From NCBI GenBank assembly GCA_003155465.1, contig PMCR01000203.1:3310-11613 (forward strand): 8,304 nt of DNA, written 5' to 3'. Positions 1 through 5,927 of the stretch are shown here, one piece after another. A model generated the notes under the pieces. It searched no databases and was not told the origin of the DNA. It saw only the letters and a list, made by a program, of their open reading frames with translations. This DNA comes from Myxococcales bacterium (GTDB lineage Bacteria; Myxococcota; Polyangia; Fen-1088). The position numbers and the translations under genes are program-made. Position 1 is the first letter of the stretch. Each line of letters opens with the position of its first letter.

Positions 1-2
1 CG

Positions 3-497
3 CGCGGGCTCATCGGCTACCGCTCGCAGTTCCTCACCGACACGCGCGGCACCGGCATTCTCAACCACAACTTCACCCACTACGGCCCCTACGCGGGAAC
101 GTTCAAGGGTCGCACCAATGGCGTGCTCATCGCGCAAGACCCCGGCCAGACCAACACCTACGCCCTGTTCTACCTGCAGGAGCGTGGCGCCTTGCTGCTG
201 GCGCCAGGCGTGCCTGTCTACGGCGGCCAGGTCGTGGGCTTGCACGCGCGCGGCAACGACATTGTCGTCAACCCGTCCAAGGCCAAGAAACTGACCAACA
301 TCCGCACCACCGCCGCGGACGAGAAGCTCTTTCTCACCCCGCCGCTCAATCTCACCCTGGAAGCCGCGCTGGAGTTGATCAACGAAGACGAGCTGGTCGA
401 GGTCACGCCCAAGAGTATCCGGCTGCGCAAGCGCATCCTGGACCACAACGAACGCAAGCGCGTCGAGAAGATGCGCGACCAAGGTTTCGAGGGCTAG
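3..497 (+). CDS. typA: Ribosome-associated GTPase TypA/BipA, C-terminal part (5' end outside window)
   Basis: The window opens inside this gene, and the frame is open from position 3 to a TAG at 495-497, giving the last 164 residues. The translation starts [18 protein letters not shown] and continues with [31 protein letters not shown] and [21 protein letters not shown] segments (here [17 protein letters not shown]). These are hallmarks of the domain V and C-terminal domain of TypA/BipA and are not found in LepA or EF-G. The protein is a translational GTPase that binds 70S ribosomes and is involved in ribosome assembly and stress or low-temperature growth (family knowledge). The GTPase domain with the G motifs lies upstream of the window. 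The tail after LRKR is short and charged ([19 protein letters not shown]), as is usual. The downstream flippase gene is almost 300 bp away, so it is probably a separate unit. Confidence 0.96.
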   Translation, partial: RGLIGYRSQFLTDTRGTGILNHNFTHYGPYAGTFKGRTNGVLIAQDPGQTNTYALFYLQERGALLLAPGVPVYGGQVVGLHARGNDIVVNPSKAKKLTNIRTTAADEKLFLTPPLNLTLEAALELINEDELVEVTPKSIRLRKRILDHNERKRVEKMRDQGFEG

Positions 498-535
498 CCC
501 TTGTGTCTTTCCCTTTCTCCTCGGTGTTTTCGAAT

Positions 536-559
536 CGGGCCGCACGAAGGGCCGGCCCG
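536..559 (+). terminator. typA: Possible typA terminator-like hairpin
   Basis: CGGGCCG (536-542) and CGGCCCG (553-559) are perfect reverse complements around a 10-nt loop, about 40 bp after the typA stop. The right arm also lies in a self-complementary GGGCCGGCCC (549-558), so alternative folds exist. No T-run follows, so a canonical intrinsic terminator is not shown. It may only slow or protect the 3' end of the transcript. Confidence 0.3.
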
Positions 560-565
560 CGGATT

Positions 566-680
566 GCGGGTCGCGTGGGCGAGAGCGAGTTCGTGTGCGG
601 TACGCGGGAGGCGGACAGCGTGTGCGAGTACGTGCCGGGGTGCTTCGGGCCGCGAGTCGCGAGTCGCCCACGCAGCCCGC
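566..680. repeat. Long-range inverted repeat in the typA-flippase spacer
   Basis: The left arm GCGGG-TC-GCGTGGGCGA (566-582) pairs with the right arm TCGCCCACGC-AG-CCCGC (664-680): a 10-bp perfect stem, a 2-nt internal mismatch (one possible G-U pair), then 5 more pairs. The 81 bases between the arms carry the CGTGTGCG direct repeats. It could fold as one large RNA hairpin or be the ends of a small degenerate mobile repeat. The sequence does not decide between these. Confidence 0.4.
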
Positions 681-785
681 TTTGCGCTGGTCGCTCACGC
701 TACCGCTACCGCTCACTCTGGCCGACCTGCGCTGGCCCAGAATCTCCCGACAGGCTCCATCTACGCCGACCCACACGCCTAGTCC

Positions 786-792
786 GGGGTGA
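786..792 (+). promoter_or_regulatory. Ribosome binding site deciding the GTG start of the flippase-like gene
   Basis: GGGGTGA lies just before GTG 796. Its last three bases form an in-frame TGA stop, so the start codon cannot be further upstream. The purine-rich run fits a weak Shine-Dalgarno site with short spacing. Confidence 0.45.
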
Positions 793-795
793 ACC

Positions 796-1782
796 GTGAA
801 AAAACTCATCGGGCGGGTGATCCTCGGGGTGGCCGCCGGCGTGGCCATCTACCTTGGCTTCTCAGTTTGGGCCGGGGCCCGCAGCGTCGGCCACGCGCTG
901 GCCACTTTCAATTGGGCACTGGCGCTGGTCGCCCTGGCGCTGGCCTCGCTCAACTATGGCGTGCGCTTCGCGCGCTGGCACTACTACCTGAAGGTGCTCG
1001 GCCTGACTCAGGTCACGCTCGGGCACAGCTTTCTCATCTTTCTGGCCGGCTTCTCCCTCACCGTCACGCCCGGCAAGCTGGGCGAGGCGGTCAAAGCCCT
1101 GCTCCTGCGCGAATCGCACGGCATTCCAGCGGCGCGCACCGCCCCCATCGTCATCGCCGAGCGCTTGACCGACATGGTTGGCCTGTTGCTGCTCGCGTGC
1201 GTGGGCGTATTTTCCTTTCGCGTCGACCGGCGCTTCCTGGCCACCGGGGCCGTGGTGATCGGCCTGGGGTTGGTGGTGGTTTCGGTGGAATCCATTGCCC
1301 TCTTCTTTCTGCGGATTCTAAGCCGTCTGCCGGGCGTGCGTTCGTTTGCCGACAAGCTGCACGAGGCCTACCAGGCAACCGCTGCGCTGCTGCGGCCCGG
1401 ATCGTTGGTGGTTGCGGTGCTGCTGTCCACCCTGAGCTGGTGTTTCGAATGCGTAGCCTTCTGGGTCGTTGTCCATGGTTTCCCCGGCGCGGCGGTCGGG
1501 ATACAGGCCAGCACCTTCATCTACGCCTCCATGACTGTGGCCGGTGCGCTCTCGTTCCTGCCGGGAGGACTGGGAGTTACCGAGGCGGGAATGCTTGCCC
1601 TGCTCGGGCAGCTGGGCACGGGAACCGGCCGCAGCGTCGCCGCTGCCGCCACGTTTGTCACGCGGCTGTGTACCCTGTGGTACGCCGTCATCGTCGGATT
1701 GGCGGCCCTGTTCATATTTGCACGCCGGGCGCATATCCGGGTCCAGCTGCCTGAAACGCCGCCCAGCGTCGCCGCCAACTAA
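796..1782 (+). CDS. Flippase-like integral membrane protein (LPG synthase TM / UPF0104, YbhN-AglD type)
   Basis: 328 residues, strongly hydrophobic, with several membrane segments (roughly residues 5-26, 39-54, 77-92, 125-140, 150-175, 203-226, 242-258, 285-309). Family signatures are clear: GKLGEAVKALLLR (93-105), IAERLTDMVGLLLL (120-133) and ALSFLPGGLGVTEAGMLALL (251-270). These match the lysylphosphatidylglycerol-synthase transmembrane region family. Its members are thought to flip or transfer lipid-linked groups, and the soluble aminoacyl-transferase domain of MprF is absent here. The start is GTG: an in-frame TGA at 790-792 leaves GTG at 796 as the first possible start, preceded by a Shine-Dalgarno-like GGGG (786-789) 6 nt away. 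There is no partner gene nearby (no glycosyltransferase or lipid gene), so the substrate cannot be inferred. Family assignment is good; specific function is unknown. Confidence 0.88.
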   Translation: MKKLIGRVILGVAAGVAIYLGFSVWAGARSVGHALATFNWALALVALALASLNYGVRFARWHYYLKVLGLTQVTLGHSFLIFLAGFSLTVTPGKLGEAVKALLLRESHGIPAARTAPIVIAERLTDMVGLLLLACVGVFSFRVDRRFLATGAVVIGLGLVVVSVESIALFFLRILSRLPGVRSFADKLHEAYQATAALLRPGSLVVAVLLSTLSWCFECVAFWVVVHGFPGAAVGIQASTFIYASMTVAGALSFLPGGLGVTEAGMLALLGQLGTGTGRSVAAAATFVTRLCTLWYAVIVGLAALFIFARRAHIRVQLPETPPSVAAN

Positions 1783-1816
1783 TCTGTTCAAGAGCAGACC
1801 CTGCCGGCATCTAATA

Positions 1817-1839
1817 TGGGAACCCTGGGAGGGTTCCCA
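1817..1839 (+). terminator. Strong hairpin after the flippase-like gene, terminator-like
   Basis: TGGGAACCC (1817-1825), loop TGGGA, GGGTTCCCA (1831-1839) form a perfect 9-bp stem with a 5-nt loop, 34 bp after the flippase-like gene stop. A C-rich tract rather than a T-run follows, so this is either a non-canonical terminator or an intergenic repeat unit. A diverged relative lies at 8147-8169. Confidence 0.45.
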
Positions 1840-1854
1840 ACCCCTCTCCGGGAT

Positions 1855-1886
1855 GGGGCGCAGCCGGCAAAGCCGGCGGTCGCCCC
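1855..1886. repeat. Compound stem-loop in the spacer
   Basis: The outer arms GGGGCG (1855-1860) and CGCCCC (1881-1886) enclose an inner hairpin GCCGGC-AAA-GCCGGC (1863-1877), with a small internal loop between. CGG (1849-1851) and CCG (1887-1889) could extend it. No T-run follows. It may act as an RNA-stabilising or termination structure, or be a REP-like palindromic element. Confidence 0.4.
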
Positions 1887-1998
1887 CCGCAATTAGGTCG
1901 TTGGGGCCCATCCCTTCGGGCCACGGCTCAAGTTCTCGGGCTGGGGTGCCGAACGAACATGTCAGCGAACGGATGCACGCGGCGAGCCACCCCTAACC

Positions 1999-2005
1999 GA
2001 GAGAG
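1999..2005 (+). promoter_or_regulatory. Ribosome binding site of the sigma-like gene
   Basis: GAGAGAG ends 5 nt before ATG 2011. It is the clearest purine-rich site upstream of any gene in the window and supports the chosen start. Confidence 0.6.
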
Positions 2006-2010
2006 CAGAC

Positions 2011-2361
2011 ATGGCAGACGCTTCCCGTCTCAACATCTTCGAGAGCACGCACGGTGCGTGCCGCAAGTTGCCCGGCCCCTGCCCCTACGCCATCTGCCGC
2101 TTCAATCTGACGGCGGAGACGCGCGACACCCGAGGGGCCAAACCAGCCCACACCAGCGCACCGATTCTGCGCGAGGCCTGCGCGCTGGAAGCAGCTGAGC
2201 AAGGCGGAATGACCCTGGAGGAAATCGCGGCGCGCTTCGCGCTGACCCGCGAGCGGGTACGCCAGATCGAACTCAGTGCCTTGCGGAAGCTCAGCCGCCA
2301 GCTCGAACGCGACGCCTGGACGAACCAAGATACGGTCCATCAGACGTCCAAGGCGGCGTGA
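2011..2361 (+). CDS. Small sigma-70 region-4 (helix-turn-helix) protein with conserved cysteines
   Basis: 116 residues. Residues 66-96 (GMTLEEIAARFALTRERVRQIE followed by LSALRKLSR) are a textbook sigma-70 region 4.2 helix-turn-helix, the part that reads the -35 element. Regions 1, 2 and 3 of a sigma factor are absent, so it cannot act as a normal sigma alone. The N-terminal half carries CPYAIC (Cys24, Cys29), Cys17, and Cys57 in REACALEAAEQGG. From memory, small proteins with a CPYxSC motif followed by a CALD-type segment and region 4 occur in Myxococcota and delta-type bacteria; I could not run a search. The ATG at 2011 is preceded by GAGAGAG (1999-2005), a good Shine-Dalgarno site. glgP converges on it from downstream. 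Probable role: a DNA-binding regulator or anti-/co-sigma-like protein, with targets unknown. Metal or redox sensing by the cysteines is inference. Confidence 0.85.
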   Translation: MADASRLNIFESTHGACRKLPGPCPYAICRFNLTAETRDTRGAKPAHTSAPILREACALEAAEQGGMTLEEIAARFALTRERVRQIELSALRKLSRQLERDAWTNQDTVHQTSKAA

Positions 2362-2451
2362 CCGCCCGCTGAAGGCGGCGCGGCCCAATTCCGGTGGCCG
2401 GAGCCAAATCCGGTGCCGGCCCCGGCCACCCCCTTCGGGGCCTCCGGTGCT
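2362..2451. terminator. Hairpin-rich spacer between convergent genes, possible bidirectional terminator
   Basis: The sigma-like gene and glgP end facing each other, 90 bp apart. The spacer has CCGCC-N7-GGCGG (2362-2378) right after the first stop, and GGCCCCG (2418-2424) pairing with CGGGGCC (2436-2442), the latter arm containing a CCCTTCGGGG segment (2431-2440) that can form a tight TTCG loop. TCCGGTGC is repeated at 2409-2416 and 2443-2450, flanking the second hairpin. No T-runs are present in either direction, so the terminator role rests on position and structure only. Confidence 0.4.
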
Positions 2452-4596
2452 CTACCTCGGCATCGCGCAGCTATTCACGCCGGCCGACGGCAGATAGCAC
2501 TCGCGCACGTAGTCCCGCACCATGCGGTCGGTGTTGAAGCGCCAGCCGAGAGTGCGTATGGCCCGCTTGATACGCGCCACCCAGCCATGGGGCACGCCCT
2601 GCTCGTCCTGATCGTAGTAGAGAGGGACCACTTCGGTTTCGAGGACGCGGTAGAGCGACTCGCAGTCGCGCACGTCCTGCTCGGCGGTCGACACATGGCA
2701 TACGCCGTTGCCGATGGCAAAACCGTTCAGCCCGTCGTAGGCCTCGGCCCACCAGCCGTCGAGGATGGAGAGATTGAGGCCGCCGTTGAGCAGCACCTTC
2801 TGGCCGCTGGTTCCGCTCGCCTCTTGCGGCCGACGCGGGGTATTGAGCCACACGTCCACCCCCTGCACCAGATGGCGAGCCACGTTGATGTCATAGTCCT
2901 CGACGAAGACAATGCGCGAGCGCAGGTCGGGAAGCAGGCTGGCCCGATAGACAGTGCGCAGAAGCTCCTTGCCGGGCTCGTCATCGGGGTGAGCCTTGCC
3001 GGCAAAAATCAGCTGCACCGGCCGCTTCGGATCCAGCAAGAGACGCCGCAGGCGCTCCATGTCGCTGAACAGTAGATTCCCGCGCTTGTAGGTGGCAAAC
3101 CGGCGAGCAAAGCCGATGGTGAGCGCGTCGGCATCAAGCGTCGTCTTGGCAGCCTCGATGAGTTCCTCGCTGTGGTTGTTGCGTCGGCGCTGGGCTTCGG
3201 CCTCACGCCGGGCAAAGCTGACCAGCGTGGCCTTGAGCGTCCGGTGGGTCTCCCATAGCTCGGCGTCGTAGACACCATCAATGCGAGCCCACATCTTCGG
3301 GTCCGGCAGGTTCTCGCCCCAGTCGGGCCCCACGTGTCGGTTGTATAGCTCCTGCATGGCGGGAGCGAGCCAGGTGCGCACATGCACACCGTTGGTGATG
3401 TGGCCCACCGGCACTTCGTCTTCTCGGTGGTGCGGCCACAGCGCCTGCCAGGCGCGCCTGGACACCCGGCCGTGCAAACACGACACGCCGTTCGCATAGC
3501 GCGACATCTTGAACGCCAGCACGGTCATGCACAGGGCCTCGCGCGGATCCTGCGGCCGCACCCGGCCCAGCCCCAGGAACTCCTCCTTCGATAGGCGCAG
3601 CGAGCTGCGCAGCGGTTCGAGGTATTCCTCGACCAGCTCGGGTGGAAAGCGATCGTGGCCCGCGTCGACCGGCGTGTGCGTGGTGAAAACCGTCGACTGC
3701 GCCACGTCCTGGGCTACCTTCCAGAAATCCGCGCCTGTCTCCTCCATACGCAGACGCGCGTACTCGAGCGTGGCGAAGGCGCTGTGGCCCTCGTTGAGGT
3801 GAAGCCCGCTCCAGTCGATGCCCGCGGCACGTAGGGCACGGATACCGCCCACGCCCAAGAGCAACTCCTGCCGGATGCGTACGCGCTGGTCGCCGAAGTA
3901 GAGACGCGCGGCCAGCTTGCGGTTCTCGTCAGAGTTTCCGTCCACGTCCGTGTCGAGAAGCAGAAGCTGGTTGCGTCCCACGTTGACCTGCCAGACCTGG
4001 GCGTAGAGGCGCTCGCGGCCGAGCGGCACCTCGATGACCAGTGGCTTGCCCTCTCGGTCCAGCTTGCGTATAGCCGCCAGGTACTCTTCCGGCGCGCTCT
4101 CGTACTGGGCGTGCTGCCGGCCCTCGGCATCGATTTGCTGGCGAAAATAGGACTGACGGTAGAAAAGGCCCACCGCCACCAAGGCCAGACCGAGGTCAGA
4201 AGCCGTCTTGACGTGGTCGCCGGCCAACACGCCAAGACCGCCGCTATAGATAGGCAGCGACTCGTGAATGCCGAACTCAGCCGACAGATAGGCCACCGGC
4301 CGCACGCGCAGAGGCGCAGCCTCGGTCTGGGCCCAGGTGTGCGCGTTGGGCGACACGTAGGCGTGGAACTCGCGATGCACCCGGTCGGCGCGGGCGCGCA
4401 AGGCCGCGTCCTGGGCCAGAGCGTGCACCTGTTCCGGACTCAGACTCTTCACCACCTTCAGCGGGTTGTGCTTGGACGCACGAAACCCCTCTGGATCGAT
4501 ATCGCGAAACAGCTTGATGACGGAGGGGTTCCACGCCCACCACATGTTCATAGAGAGCTCGTGCAGTTGGGAGTACAGCTTCTCTTCAGGCGACAT
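2452..4596 (-). CDS. glgP: Alpha-glucan (glycogen/maltodextrin) phosphorylase, GlgP type with DUF3417 N-terminus
   Basis: 714 residues. It releases glucose-1-phosphate from the non-reducing ends of alpha-1,4-glucan using phosphate and pyridoxal phosphate, in the cytoplasm. The N-terminus (residues 5-50, LHELSMNMWWAWNPSVIKLF) is the DUF3417-type start of the AgpA-like branch. Next come YLSAEFGIHESLPIYSGGLG (103-122), LNEGHSAF (267-274), HTPVDAGHDRF (307-317), HITNGVHVRTW (399-409), GFARRFATYKR (495-505) and EASGTSGQKVLLNGGLNLS (592-610). In the last motif Lys600 is the expected PLP lysine. The core is complete, but the protein ends soon after RMVRDYVRECYLP (691-703). Many family members (about 820-860 residues) have a further C-terminal section. 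The ATG at 4596 is forced: an in-frame stop lies 15-17 nt upstream with no other start between. No Shine-Dalgarno site is visible; seven Cs precede the ATG. It is divergent from glgC. Confidence 0.95.
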   Translation of the reverse strand: MSPEEKLYSQLHELSMNMWWAWNPSVIKLFRDIDPEGFRASKHNPLKVVKSLSPEQVHALAQDAALRARADRVHREFHAYVSPNAHTWAQTEAAPLRVRPVAYLSAEFGIHESLPIYSGGLGVLAGDHVKTASDLGLALVAVGLFYRQSYFRQQIDAEGRQHAQYESAPEEYLAAIRKLDREGKPLVIEVPLGRERLYAQVWQVNVGRNQLLLLDTDVDGNSDENRKLAARLYFGDQRVRIRQELLLGVGGIRALRAAGIDWSGLHLNEGHSAFATLEYARLRMEETGADFWKVAQDVAQSTVFTTHTPVDAGHDRFPPELVEEYLEPLRSSLRLSKEEFLGLGRVRPQDPREALCMTVLAFKMSRYANGVSCLHGRVSRRAWQALWPHHREDEVPVGHITNGVHVRTWLAPAMQELYNRHVGPDWGENLPDPKMWARIDGVYDAELWETHRTLKATLVSFARREAEAQRRRNNHSEELIEAAKTTLDADALTIGFARRFATYKRGNLLFSDMERLRRLLLDPKRPVQLIFAGKAHPDDEPGKELLRTVYRASLLPDLRSRIVFVEDYDINVARHLVQGVDVWLNTPRRPQEASGTSGQKVLLNGGLNLSILDGWWAEAYDGLNGFAIGNGVCHVSTAEQDVRDCESLYRVLETEVVPLYYDQDEQGVPHGWVARIKRAIRTLGWRFNTDRMVRDYVRECYLPSAGVNSCAMPR

Positions 4597-4606
4597 TGGG
4601 GGGGCA

Positions 4607-4619
4607 GTTTGTCACAAAC
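4607..4619. promoter_or_regulatory. Palindromic candidate operator
   Basis: GTTTGTCACAAAC is a perfect 6-1-6 inverted repeat and one of the few A/T-rich stretches here. It lies 24 bp upstream of the TATAAT of glgC and just upstream of the glgP start codon. It does not match the CRP (TGTGA-N6-TCACA) or FNR consensus. Binding by a regulator is inference from symmetry and position. Confidence 0.45.
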
Positions 4620-4642
4620 CAGGCGCGGGACCAATTCGGAGA

Positions 4643-4648
4643 TATAAT
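4643..4648 (+). promoter_or_regulatory. glgC: Perfect -10 box (TATAAT) of the glgC-GH57 operon
   Basis: TATAAT lies 15 nt before the chosen glgC ATG in otherwise GC-rich DNA. No TTGACA-like -35 is found at 16-18 bp spacing (CAGGCG at 17 bp), and no TG extension is present. A start 6-8 nt downstream would leave a leader of about 10 nt or less. Confidence 0.5.
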
Positions 4649-4663
4649 GGGTCCGCCCATCTC

Positions 4664-5917
4664 ATGGACCAGCCTCGCCTCCTAGCCTTCATCATGGCCG
4701 GCGGAAAAGGGGAGCGCCTTTTCCCCTTGACCCGCGACCGTGCCAAACCTGCGGTTCCTTTCGGCGGACGCTACCGCATCGTCGACTTCGTGCTGTCAAA
4801 CATGCACAATTCGGGGGTGCGGGCGATCTACGTGCTCACCCAGTACAAGGCGCAGTCGCTGGTCGAGCATGTCCAGCGCACCTGGGGCGCACGCAGCACG
4901 CACGCCGACTTCGTGACCATCGTGCCCGCGCAGATGCGCACGGGCGAAAGTTGGTACCGGGGCACCGCCGATTGCATCCACCAAAACTTCCACCTGGTCG
5001 ACATCTTTCGCCCTGACATGGTGCTGGTCTTCGGCGCAGACCACGTCTACAAAATGAACGTCCGGCAGATGGTGGATTTCCATCGCAGCAAGGATGCGGT
5101 GGCCACCATCGCCTGCATCCCCGTCCCGGTGAGCGATGCCTCCGGCTTCGGTATCGTCGAGACCGATGCCAGCGGCCGGGTGACCGGGTTTCAGGAGAAG
5201 CCACTCAGCAATGTCACGACCATCCCGGGCGACCCCACGCGGGCACTCGCCTCAATGGGCAACTACATCTTCGCGCCCCTGGCCCTCCACGAAGCGCTGG
5301 AGGCAGACTGCCGGCTGGACACACACCACGACTTCGGCTGCGACATCCTGCCTTCGCTGGTCAAGACCGGCCGCGTGTACTGCTATGATTTTTCCCGCAA
5401 CGTGATCCCGGGTGTGACCGTGGAGGGCGAACAGGGCTACTGGCGCGACGTCGGCAACATCGAAGCGTACTTCGAAGCCAACATGGACCTGAAGAACGTC
5501 GTGCCTCGATTCAACCTGTACAACTGGGAGTGGCCCATCATCAGCCAGAACTACCCTGACCCGCCGTCCAAGTTGGTGTTCGACGACGAACGAAGGCGCG
5601 GCATGCTGGTGCAGTCCATCATGTCCAGCGGGTGCGTGATCGCAGGCGGCTTCGTCAAGGATTGCGTGCTCGGCCGCAACGTGTGGGTCGATGAAGGCGC
5701 GGAGGTGCGTGACAGCATCCTGTTCGACAATGTCTTCGTCGGCCCGGGCGCGCGCATCCAGCGCGCCATCGTCGACAAGAACGTTCGCGTCGCGGCTGGT
5801 GACCACATCGGCCACGATCTGGCGCGCGATGCTGTCCGCCACCACGTGAGCGAGGGCGGAATCACCGTGGTGGCGAAGGCGCACGATACTTGGCTGACTC
5901 GCGCCCGCGATTTCTAG
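4664..5917 (+). CDS. glgC: Glucose-1-phosphate adenylyltransferase (ADP-glucose pyrophosphorylase)
   Basis: 417 residues (E. coli GlgC is 431). It catalyses ATP + glucose-1-phosphate to ADP-glucose + pyrophosphate, the regulated first step of bacterial glycogen synthesis. Motifs in order: AFIMAGGKGERLFPLT then RAKPAVPFGGRYRIVDF (residues 8-42, nucleotide-binding loop), ESWYRGTADCIHQN (95-108), FGADHVYKMN (123-132, catalytic Asp region), GFQEKP (175-180, sugar-phosphate lysine), MGNYIF (198-203), DFGCDILP (223-230) and YWRDVGNIEAYFEANMDL (259-276). The left-handed beta-helix follows (about 315-385). The frame stays open upstream to an ATG at 4466, but that extension lies antisense to glgP and past the family start, so ATG 4664 is preferred. 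No Shine-Dalgarno site precedes it. The GH57 gene starts 10 bp after the stop, indicating one operon. Confidence 0.96.
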   Translation: MDQPRLLAFIMAGGKGERLFPLTRDRAKPAVPFGGRYRIVDFVLSNMHNSGVRAIYVLTQYKAQSLVEHVQRTWGARSTHADFVTIVPAQMRTGESWYRGTADCIHQNFHLVDIFRPDMVLVFGADHVYKMNVRQMVDFHRSKDAVATIACIPVPVSDASGFGIVETDASGRVTGFQEKPLSNVTTIPGDPTRALASMGNYIFAPLALHEALEADCRLDTHHDFGCDILPSLVKTGRVYCYDFSRNVIPGVTVEGEQGYWRDVGNIEAYFEANMDLKNVVPRFNLYNWEWPIISQNYPDPPSKLVFDDERRRGMLVQSIMSSGCVIAGGFVKDCVLGRNVWVDEGAEVRDSILFDNVFVGPGARIQRAIVDKNVRVAAGDHIGHDLARDAVRHHVSEGGITVVAKAHDTWLTRARDF

Positions 5918-5927
5918 ACGAGCTGAC

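Larger units (their letters stand above)
498..795. other. Non-coding spacer with many short repeats
   Basis: About 300 bp between typA and the flippase gene. Open frames run through it on the + strand (for example 501-782 and 503-799), but their products are arginine/alanine/serine-rich, resemble no known family, and overlap each other, as expected for GC-rich DNA. The spacer contains an inverted repeat GCGTGGGCGA (573-582) / TCGCCCACGC (664-673), flanked by a further 5-bp match GCGGG (566-570) / CCCGC (676-680). It also has direct repeats CGTGTGCG (592-599, 619-626), TGCGCTGG (683-690, 728-735), and tandem TACCGC and GCGAGTC units. No convincing promoter is visible. Confidence 0.6.
1783..2010. 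other. Structured spacer between the flippase-like and sigma-like genes
   Basis: 228 bp without a credible gene. It contains a 9-bp hairpin (1817-1839), a compound hairpin (1855-1886, extendable to 1849-1889), a weaker GGCCC/GGGCC hairpin (1905-1909 with 1918-1922), and an 8-bp inverted pair GGGATGGG (1850-1857) / CCCATCCC (1907-1914) that could compete with the compound hairpin. No clear -35/-10 pair for the downstream gene is seen. Confidence 0.55.
4597..4663. promoter_or_regulatory. Divergent glgP-glgC control region
   Basis: 67 bp separate the start codons of the divergent glgP and glgC. The region holds a homopolymer of seven G (4598-4604), a 13-bp palindrome (4607-4619) and TATAAT (4643-4648). 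Read on the minus strand, the same A/T island gives CATTAT (4 of 6 to the -10 consensus), which would start a glgP transcript whose leader includes the palindrome. Shared control of glycogen breakdown and synthesis is a reasonable inference. Confidence 0.6.

Noticed and set aside
501..799. Overlapping open frames of 65-98 codons in the typA-flippase spacer
   Set aside because: Three + frames are open at once, products are low-complexity and Arg/Ala/Ser-rich, no known motif is present, and no consistent ribosome site is seen. This is typical of GC-rich non-coding DNA.
1318..1911. 197-codon minus-strand open frame over the flippase-like gene
   Set aside because: It is antisense to a recognised membrane-protein family and has no motifs of its own.
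4607..4619. CRP or FNR binding site
   Set aside because: The palindrome has a 1-base centre, not the 6- or 4-base spacer of CRP or FNR sites, so I only call it an unknown operator candidate.
4466..4663. N-terminal extension of GlgC from ATG 4466
   Set aside because: It would run antisense through the glgP start and add 66 residues without family support. It also crosses the TATAAT. GlgC proteins normally begin shortly before the AGGKGxRL loop, which ATG 4664 gives.
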